64,000 bases of DNA from Antedon mediterranea (Eukaryota > Echinodermata > Crinoidea > Comatulida > Antedonidae), in contig NC_092671.1 of assembly GCF_964355755.1 (NCBI RefSeq), forward strand, positions 37,529,304-37,593,303, read 5' to 3'. The translations under genes and the position numbers were made by a program. The notes under the pieces are model-generated. The model worked only from the letters and a program-made list of their open reading frames with translations, searched no databases and was not told the origin of the DNA. The stretch's first letter is position 1; each line of letters starts with the position of its first letter. Below are positions 56,673-64,000 of the stretch, in pieces.

Positions 56673-57380
56673 GAGGAGGTACACACCTAATTGGTGACAG
56701 TGGCTTAGGCTGCTGTTGTGCTTTCTTGGCAGCTAGTCACTATGTGGAGGTACACACCTAATTGGTGACAGTGGCTTAGGCTGCTTTTGTGCTTTCTTGG
56801 CAGCTAGTCACTATGTGGAGGTACACAACTAATTGGTGACAGTGGCTTAGGCTGCTTTTGTGCTTTCTTGGCAGCTAGTCACTATGTGGAGGTACACACC
56901 TAATTGGTGACAGTGGCTTAGGCTGCTTTTGTGCTTTCTTGGCAGCTAGTCACTATGTGGAGGTACACACCTAATTGGTGACAGTGGCTTAGGCTGCTGT
57001 TGTGCTTTCTTGGCAGCTAGTCACTATGTGGAGGTACACACCTAATTGGTGACAGTGGCTTAGGCTGCTGTTGTGCTTTCTTGGCAGCTAGTGACTATGT
57101 GGAGGTACACACCTAATTGGTGACAGTGGCTTAGGCTGCTGTTGTGCTTTCTTGGCAGCTAGTCACTATGTGGAGGCACACACCTAATTGGTGACAGTGG
57201 CTAGGCTGCTGTTGTGCTTTCTTGGCAGCTAGTCACTATGTGGAGGTACACACCTAATTGGTGACAGTGGCTAGGCTGCTGTTGTGCTTTCTTGGCAGCT
57301 AGTCACTATGTGGAGGTACACACCTAATTGGTGACAGTGGCTTAGGCTGCTTTTGTGTTTTCCTGGCAGCTAGTGACTAT
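56673..57380. repeat. 71-bp tandem array, 10 copies
   Basis: Unit: GGAGGTACACACCTAATTGG, TGACAGTGGCTTAGGCTGCT, GTTGTGCTTTCTTGGCAGCT, AGTCACTATGT. Copies are more than 95% alike by eye, with two 70-bp copies lacking one T. Each unit contains a TTGTGCTTTCTTGGCAG acceptor-like string. Confidence 0.95.
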
Positions 57381-57399
57381 GATTTTATATTTTCTTTTG

Positions 57400-57482
57400 C
57401 GTTTTGTTTGTTTAATTTGTTGATTTGTATTATATTTTGTAAAATGTATCTTTTGGCTAAATAAATAATAATAATAATAATA
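57400..57482 (+). repeat. Retroelement 3' tail
   Basis: TGTATCTTTTGGCTAAATAA followed by (ATA)n at 57463-57482. It immediately follows the 71-bp array, which may be the internal part of the same element. Confidence 0.5.
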
Positions 57483-58034
57483 AACATTAATGTATACCAA
57501 TAGTTTGAGTTAACATTACTGACCTATATTGTCTACAAACCTTATGTCGACGTCATGATTGCAGGCATATAGTTTAATTATTAATTATCTGAATTGCAGA
57601 TTACAGATTCATATCAAATCCTTAGTTAAAGCATTCTCAATCAATAAAATCGTTCACAGTGTTGAACTTTGTGCCGTTTTATTACGTTAGAAAGCAATAA
57701 TTGTGTTAATTAGTTTAAATTAGTGAACTTTCCATTGCATAGTGTGAATACTGCAGCTTATTGATGTGTGACACTGCAAGATTCATTTGCCTATAAGCAT
57801 TCCACTATTGCGTTTTAATTCATCGTTCTGTGATGCTAAATCAGCGGGGCGATATTAAAGACACTGTTATTATCACACCAAACTTTCCTCCGAAATTTCA
57901 CACAAAATAATTCCAGTTTTACCGTTGAAAAATTGACAAATGTTCTTATTATAGTGTAAGGCATCCAAGGAATTTGATTTTTCTTTATTTATATTTTTGT
58001 TTTATTGTTTCTGTATGTCAATTCTGATTGTTTT

Positions 58035-58189
58035 AAGCTCTGTCTCCACTATCAAACTTTATGTGATGTGCACATAATGCTGGACATGATGATGTCATAT
58101 CACTACCATATTTGGGCATACAGTATCACTACCATACTTGGGCACATCAAACTTTTTTTGTCAAACTAGTTTGATAGTGTAGACAGCTT
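58035..58189 (-). repeat. MITE family A copy 25
   Basis: AAGCTCTGTCTCCACTATC start, shortened CTTTATGTGATGTGCAC arm, two units, and a TCAAACTAGTTTGATAGTG right arm ending AGACAGCTT. Confidence 0.88.
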
Positions 58190-58375
58190 TATGAATTATC
58201 TTACTTACTGTACTTTCACATTCTACTGCTCTTTTTGGCCATTGAGGATAATTTTGTTTAAATTTAATGTGCCTTTATGTTGCTTTTTGTTTCCTATGTG
58301 TACAATCTTCTTTAAATAAAGACGCACATTTTATCTTTAGAAATGTATAGTAACTATTTTGATCGTTAATCTCCC

Positions 58376-58639
58376 ATGGTGTTGACTAATGGAATAATAT
58401 GGGCATTTTGTCAGCTTATGTTACATAATAACACATTCTATAACAGGTGGACATATTATCATATTAAGTATGATCTAACACCTGTGTTATTTAAATTAAG
58501 GACAAAAAAGACTGATTTAATTCAAATTATGTTTAGTAATAATAAACATAATTTGATTCAGGGTAAAAATTCCAGTCCAGTGCAATCATGTGTCAAGTTA
58601 AAAAATACTATTCAAAATTTAACCCATTTTTATGTTTAA
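58376..58639 (+). other. Unsupported open frame
   Basis: An 87-codon frame in AT-rich DNA without splice sites, family motifs or composition shift. It is listed so that the stretch is accounted for; I do not consider it a gene. Confidence 0.1.
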
Positions 58640-58704
58640 GGTTTTTGAAAATATTAAAAAAAATAAAAATATGAAATATATGAAATACTGTATATCACTC
58701 TTAA

Positions 58705-59213
58705 CACATTGACTGCCAAGGCATTTTCCGTAATTTCTGTCCCAGTGCCAAGTCCCGTTTACATATTAAATTACAGTTTGAAAGTGTAACATCTGGTCAC
58801 AGACTATCATGATGTCATTCAAAATACGATGGCGGGAAAAACCGTTGAGACGTATAAATACTAATTATATTACTTACTATATTACTTATATTATTTACTA
58901 TTTATTATTTTTATTTACTATTAGCGCAATTTATGACATGTTTGAGATGATTATATTGAGTGTGAGGGCGCCATCGTATCAACCATATTCAATGCATGAG
59001 GGAATAAACACAAACAAACATATGACATTTATTTTTAGATTATCGTTTACGTACATCATTCATAAACTGCCATGCGATAATTCCTGTTCCAATCACCACT
59101 GCCAGCGATTCTACATACAATACAAAAGTGCTACGATTTTGACGTAGTATTACGTCTTGGCAAGTAGCGACACGCAATTTTTGACGTATAAATACGCCGT
59201 GGCAGTGAACGTG
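58705..59213. mobile_element. piggyBac-like non-autonomous element, TTAA-flanked
   Basis: TTAA at 58701-58704 and 59214-59217 flank inverted ends CACATTGACTGCCAAGGC and, read inward from the right, CACGTTCACTGCCACGGC (15 of 18 match). TTAA target duplication and a CAC-type end are hallmarks of piggyBac-type elements. The internal 112-codon frame (58809-59147) has no transposase motifs. Confidence 0.8.
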
Positions 59214-59248
59214 TTAAGCCTCCCTGGGATTTTAGGCAATACCAATAC

Positions 59249-59269
59249 ACCCCCCCCCCCCCCCCCCCT
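59249..59269. repeat. Poly-C run
   Basis: A run of about 20 C. The exact length is likely unreliable in any assembly. Confidence 0.8.
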
Positions 59270-59703
59270 TCCCAAACCGCACCTCACACACAACTCCAAC
59301 TCCATTGATCTATTGATCTAGGTTTTTGGTATCATTACCCATACAAATTGAAACCAATTTTTTATGCAATGGGTTTAATGGTTCTGGAAAGGTATGAAGT
59401 CTGTAGCATACAATAAATTTACAATTAGTTTTTATTACATTACAACTAATTCCATATGGATTTGATTTGATTTTAATTAATTCTTGTAAATACTAGTAAG
59501 ATTAATTATGTATGTAGGTATAATAAAAAGTAGGTTCAGTACAGATATTACCAGGGTATGGATTAGTTTTTCAAATATTGAATATTCTGTGTTTGCATTA
59601 ATAATTAGATCTGCAATCATAAGAAATCCAGTGTATATAATTATAAACTGACTTATAATTGACTAAAGCGTTTGTGGTATTACAGATACTATTTAACACC
59701 ATT

Positions 59704-59859
59704 AAGCTCTGCCTATTATCAAACTAGTTTGACAAAAAAAGTATGATGTGCCCAAATATGGTAGTGATATGCTTAAATATGGTAGTGACATCATCATGTC
59801 CAAATTTGGGCACATCACATTTTTTCGTCACATAAAGTTTAATAGTGTAGACAAAGCTT
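59704..59859 (+). repeat. MITE family A copy 26
   Basis: AAGCTCTGCCTATTATC start, ACTAGTTTGACAAAAAAAG arm, two units, CATCATGTCCAAATTTGGGC centre, and CACATAAAGTTTAATAGTG right arm ending AAAGCTT. Confidence 0.9.
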
Positions 59860-60626
59860 CAAGCTTTTAAAAAACTTGTTATTTGTATTTAAAAGTTATT
59901 TGACATTAATATTTCATTTGGATTGCGGTATTGCTGTTTTTCAATTAAAAACAGATTGAAAAAAATCGAAAATTAATTTAGCTGCAAAATGAAATTAATG
60001 TAAAATCAGTTGTAAGCTATCATTTTAAAGAGTTTTCATTAAACGGAACACTTTTATTTATTTGGATTTAATGTCCATTGACTATAAATTATCTTTTGCG
60101 TCTGACAGTTTTCTGCGACGCAAGAAGTATGCTGATGTAAATGCTATAATTAATATTCAGTTATGGAGTGTTCCTTGAGGGGGAATACTTGGCGATTTTG
60201 TCGGTGTCTAAACTCATCTATGCCTGCCAGCCAATTAGCCCAATAGTATCTAACATCAAGATTAACTCACTCAATAAACATGTTTTTATTGACATATTAC
60301 TGACATAAATTCATTAAATTCATATCACAATGTAAACCAATTAAAATTATCTTTTTATCAGAAATTAAAAAGATAATTAAAGATAAAATATTGGTTATAA
60401 AATATAACCTTATTCTGTAAATTTGTCAATAGAATCAAGAAGCAGAGAGTTATTAATCATTTTCCTCCCCTGTATCGATAGTGGTTGAGTCTGACATGGT
60501 TAGTACTATAGTAGGTTTAGTTAGCTGCGTAAGGATGACAACCAGGACAGCAGCTCCACAATTATTGAGGATACTAAACTAAAGATTGGCAAAGTTCTGT
60601 CTAACCATCGATAAGTGGATTTCTTG

Positions 60627-60764
60627 ATGTTACCTTATGTAGCCGTTATCACTATTTTAATTTTTGTCATTGGGGCCCTTCTTTTAATATGTTGTTTTAG
60701 TACCGTTACAATGCATGCTGGGACAGTACGTTCTCACACTGGTAGTGATGCCGTTAAGCATAAG
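60627..60764 (+). CDS. Possible first coding exon with a membrane anchor
   Basis: ATG at 60627 opens 46 codons followed by a strong donor GTAAGT. The peptide starts MLPYVAVITILIFVIGALLL and continues ICCFSTVTMHAGTVRSHTGS, then DAVKHK: a hydrophobic segment of about 24 residues (signal anchor or signal peptide) and a short polar tail. An in-frame TAA at 60612 excludes a longer N-terminus. The start context (TTGATGT) is weak. No downstream exon was matched and the family is not recognised. Confidence 0.4.
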
Positions 60765-60911
60765 GTAAGTTTTTTCGTAAAAATTAATGAAATGGATACT
60801 TTACCATATAACATTAATTGTTTATGATACAATGATGCAGATTATTGCAATAAGCTAAAGACCAAGTTCCTATATGGAAACATAATCATCTGTGCTTCTA
60901 CAATAGTTATT

Positions 60912-61074
60912 AAGCTCTGTCTACACTATCAAACTTTATGTGACAAAAAAATGTGATGTGTCCATATATAGACATGATGATGTCATATCACTACCATATT
61001 TGTGCATATCACTACCATGTTTGGGCACATCACACTTTTTTTGTCAAACTAGTTTAATAGTGTAGACAGAGCTT
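60912..61074 (-). repeat. MITE family A copy 27
   Basis: AAGCTCTGTCTACACTATC start, CTTTATGTGACAAAAAAATG arm, ATAGACATGATGATGTCAT centre, two units, and a TCAAACTAGTTTAATAGTG right arm. It is 150 bp downstream of the exon candidate at 60627. Confidence 0.92.
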
Positions 61075-61388
61075 AAATCTTCTTTTTTCTACATTTAACA
61101 ATTTATAATCTGTAAAGAAAAATATCTTTAAGGAGTACAGTACCAGACATCATCAAATTTTTAATGAAAAAATATTTCAAACAGATAGAGTACATGTCCG
61201 ATATTATATATGAGATTTTATATACTGTATTAATTTTAGTTTTAATGGTTATTGACATTTTGGTAATATATTCAAAACTGCTCGTTAAATTAGTTCTTAG
61301 TGCTTTCAATTGTAATCCAATTTACTAGTAATCATAGGTAATAACATTATTTTTTCATTTGATATTTGTTGCTGGTAGAATGAATGTA

Positions 61389-61501
61389 AAGCTCTGTCTA
61401 CACTATCAAACAAGTTTGTGTTGTGTCTAAATATGGCAGTGATATGTCCAAATCATGTCCATTTTTTTGTCACATAAAGTTTGATAGTGTAGACAAAGCT
61501 T
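61389..61501 (+). repeat. MITE family A copy 28, short, TA-flanked
   Basis: AAGCTCTGTCTACACTATC start and GTGTAGACAAAGCTT end with most of the interior deleted. TA at 61387-61388 and 61502-61503. Confidence 0.9.
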
Positions 61502-61503
61502 TA

Positions 61504-62380
61504 CACATTTAAAGTGTTTAGCATCCTTAGAAATTTCTAATTATTTTGAAAATTAATTTCAAAATTAAATTAAAATAAAATAATGACTTTCTTTATTTTT
61601 CACGATGGATCGTTTTTATCATTTATGAAATATTTAGCCCCATAATCTATAATGCTGGATCCGCCCCTGGCTCATGTAACATTATATCCATAAACTTTAT
61701 TGTAAAAGTTTTTTTTTCGAAGAATCAGAAGAAGAAGGCTAAATACTATGTGTATTAATACATACATCACATTCATAATATTCTATGAATTCAATTCCAC
61801 AGTGAGTTATGTTTTGCAGATTGTAATTCATGTACTGAACAAATGTATACCTAATACAAGTAGTAATATGAATGATTGAGTGAATTACACAGTACCTAGT
61901 TAATCTACAGGGAGATAAAGGTTGCTGTTAATTGTACATGTTTCCTAATATATACTTTAAGCATTACTGAAAAGATTATAACTTACACAAGAGACTTCTT
62001 ATGTTTACGTTTTGTGTTCCTTAATGAAATTAAAATTTCTTTGCTAAGTTAATAACTAATAATTAAGGTATTGTATAGTAATGCAATATAACCATTAAAT
62101 GCATTACTATGGTGTATGATATACACCAGTATTGATTATATAAAAACATTGTCACAATCAAAAAGCATACATTTCTCATTGGAAATAGCTGTCAAATCAA
62201 GTCATAAAATTAAAATTTTCAAAAATATTAAAAATTTTTTCAAGTATTAAATAATGATTTAATAAGCAAGAGCTTTCAAAAAAGGGGGTAGAAAAACAGG
62301 TTTATTTATATCACTGCTTTGAACAATAATCTAAGGCTTGTCACAATTTTCATGACTAAAGATATCTATTTTTAGTTTAA
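61504..62380. other. AT-rich stretch, nothing firm
   Basis: TGGATCCGCCCCTGGCTCAT at 61653 echoes the element end at 41953. No gene. Confidence 0.4.
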
Positions 62381-62384
62381 TTCG

Positions 62385-62450
62385 TGCCTTGCTTACCTGG
62401 ATAAACCGCCAATAGCTCTTGCTCTCCAGAGGGAGGGCTTAAATACGATA
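62385..62450 (-). repeat. Repeat D fragment
   Basis: GCTTACCTGGATAAACCGCC, then AATAGCTCTTGCTCTCCAGA and GGGAGGGC. Confidence 0.7.
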
Positions 62451-63735
62451 ATAAGCTTCCACTTTTCCACTTAAATTGCTTGAATAACTGAAACCAAAAT
62501 TCGAGTAATTTGTAATAATTCTGCTGGATTAATACCAACCTCTAAAATCCAAAAGCTTATATTTAGCAATTATAAACCATTCAACATTAAGCCTTTAATT
62601 ATTGTCACACTTGTATCTAGTAATAATCTAGTTAATGTCCGAGTTATGCATTTGTAATTATGGTACGCCTACCTGACCAATTGCACTTTTAAGAGAAAAG
62701 TGGTATCAGTCAATTGTTAGTTTATTATGAAATATTTATTAAAATTCATGATTAATATTATTTTTAAATTCATGATTTGATTCAACTTGTTAGTGGCGGT
62801 TTCATCGCTGTTGGTTGTGAACTGAATAAAAAAAAATTTTAAAGAAATAGATTAATATTATCTTTATTATTAATGTGGTTAATTAATGTAATTTATGTGC
62901 ATAATATTTATATTTGACATTTGAAATATTCAAGGTATTCTGTACAGCATTCCAATTGTTTGATTTATTATTCCTTTAATTAACTATGTTCATTAAAAAT
63001 TATGTCTAGTCATGTTGTGCCTATAGGTCTAGTTTATAGCTATTCCCAACTAGGACACCCTTTTGCCAAATTAAAATCATTTATTTGACCAACAAACCAT
63101 AATATAAAATATACAGAGATGACGGGAAGTAAATAAGATTACTATAACAATAAATTTATAATATATTTAGACGTGAATAAATATACAAAAAAAAACAAAA
63201 CAATTATTATATACAAAATAAATTAAATTAAATATGCAAAACAAAAAGACAATAAATTTCTGGTTTTATATATTCCATCAAATATTACATAGAAACAATG
63301 GGTGGGGGATGTCAAGAGTGATATTTGAGATTTTGATTCAGATTTATCTGGTCCTTGCGGAAATTCATGACATGCACAGTCGCTCACATAACATTACAAT
63401 AACATACAAAATATATATCAGATACCACACTATTACCGGAAATAGCGTGACCCTTTTTTGGAGCAAGATTTGACCTGTATATAACTTTGGAAAATGACAT
63501 AATATTGACATGATTGATATGCCTGATCTAACAATGCTATTAAAATTATAAACAGAATCGTGATAAAAGACAGTAATGACCAGTGGAAATTACAAACAAA
63601 TCTAGGAAAGAATCAATATTGAGTCAATTTAAGGTGCTGTGATTGCATAATTTATTTAAATTGTAACATGGTCATCTCAATTAAGGAGAGCACATTGTGA
63701 TTTTATTGTTTCTTGATAAATAACTCACATTAATT
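62451..63735. other. AT-rich stretch, nothing recognised
   Basis: Reading frames here (for example 63234-63473) begin at non-ATG or unsupported starts and show no family motifs. Confidence 0.4.
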
Positions 63736-63739
63736 AATT

Positions 63740-63870
63740 TTTTTTTTAAATGCAGTCTATTTTGTGCTAGCTTACCTGGATAAACCGACAATAGCCCTTT
63801 CTCCTCGAAAAGGAAGATATAACTAGAAAAGTAAACATTTTTATTGAACCTCTCTCCACAAATGGAATAG
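63740..63870 (-). repeat. Repeat D copy
   Basis: AGTCTATTTTGTGCTAGCTT, ACCTGGATAAACCGACAATA, GCCCTTTCTCCTCGAAAAGG, then TTTATTGAACCTCTCTCCAC. It is the closest relative of the insert in the nested copy at 23690. Confidence 0.8.
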
Positions 63871-64000
63871 TCCATGAACTATGAAAATTCTTAGTATGCC
63901 TTTCATTATTTAACAAAATTTAAATGTAGATTGAGCCTAGAATATTTTTGTTAGCTTGGATAGAAGGTGCTCAGAGTCCAGAGAAGGCTGAGATTCAACT

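Noticed and set aside
55965-56686. Antisense frames rich in FFTVYHFSLYIIF
   Set aside because: Open only because the 17-bp repeat has no stop in that frame; no independent support.
14388-57380. Tandem arrays as possible CRISPR arrays
   Set aside because: Units are contiguous without unique spacers, no cas genes, and the DNA is clearly eukaryotic.
58809-59147. 112-codon frame as a transposase
   Set aside because: Tyr/Ile-rich, no catalytic Asp pattern, and it sits in a 509-bp non-autonomous element.

Overview
This is animal nuclear DNA: AT-rich, intron-bearing and crowded with transposon debris. I infer a marine deuterostome, most likely an echinoderm. The grounds are an invertebrate-like TMBIM6 gene, many AGGCCTA-type palindromes, tRNA-derived SINEs with a conserved central core, and CR1/Jockey-like LINE ends. 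The species cannot be named from sequence alone. Nothing bacterial, viral or CRISPR-like was found.

Layout. Positions 1-9460 hold most of one recognisable gene on the minus strand: TMBIM6 (Bax inhibitor-1). Six coding exons are in frame with proper splice sites. Its 3' end lies outside the window, and a probable promoter lies near 9450. Head-to-head with it, a possible first coding exon of an unrecognised gene sits at 12044-12181 on the plus strand. Other weak coding candidates are at 20023 (THAP-like tail), 23441 and 60627 (membrane-anchor exon). The only long intact ORF is a LINE reverse transcriptase at 43030-45027. Everything else reads as intron or intergenic DNA made of repeats.

Repeat landscape. 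The dominant component is one short inverted-repeat element (MITE) of about 115-180 bp, ending in AAGCTCTGTCTACACTATC. I count 28 whole or partial copies, on average one per 2.3 kb. It has an asymmetric interior with a 21-bp unit present 1-3 times in most copies but about 15 times in the copy at 4498-4888, where it has become a small satellite. Other terminal-inverted-repeat elements lie at 2877-3525, 15543-15723, 16671-16882, 53346-54003 and 58705-59213 (piggyBac-like, TTAA-flanked). A roughly 6-kb composite at 40658-46653 has arms that contain the same blocks in a different order. SINEs with tRNA-like heads or Nin-like cores occur at 12411, 37918, 49340, 52808 and 54295. LINE 3' remnants are at 6110, 14865, 17455 and 41665. 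There are many tandem arrays (17, 21, 28, 42, 71, 99 and 163 bp periods) and a 750-bp polypyrimidine tract at 36530-37285.

I saw no multi-gene functional system. The most interesting material is how the repeats behave: satellite birth inside a MITE, arm exchange within a palindromic element, nested insertions that give relative ages, and the permuted-arm composite. All positions were read by eye, so element edges may be off by a few bases.
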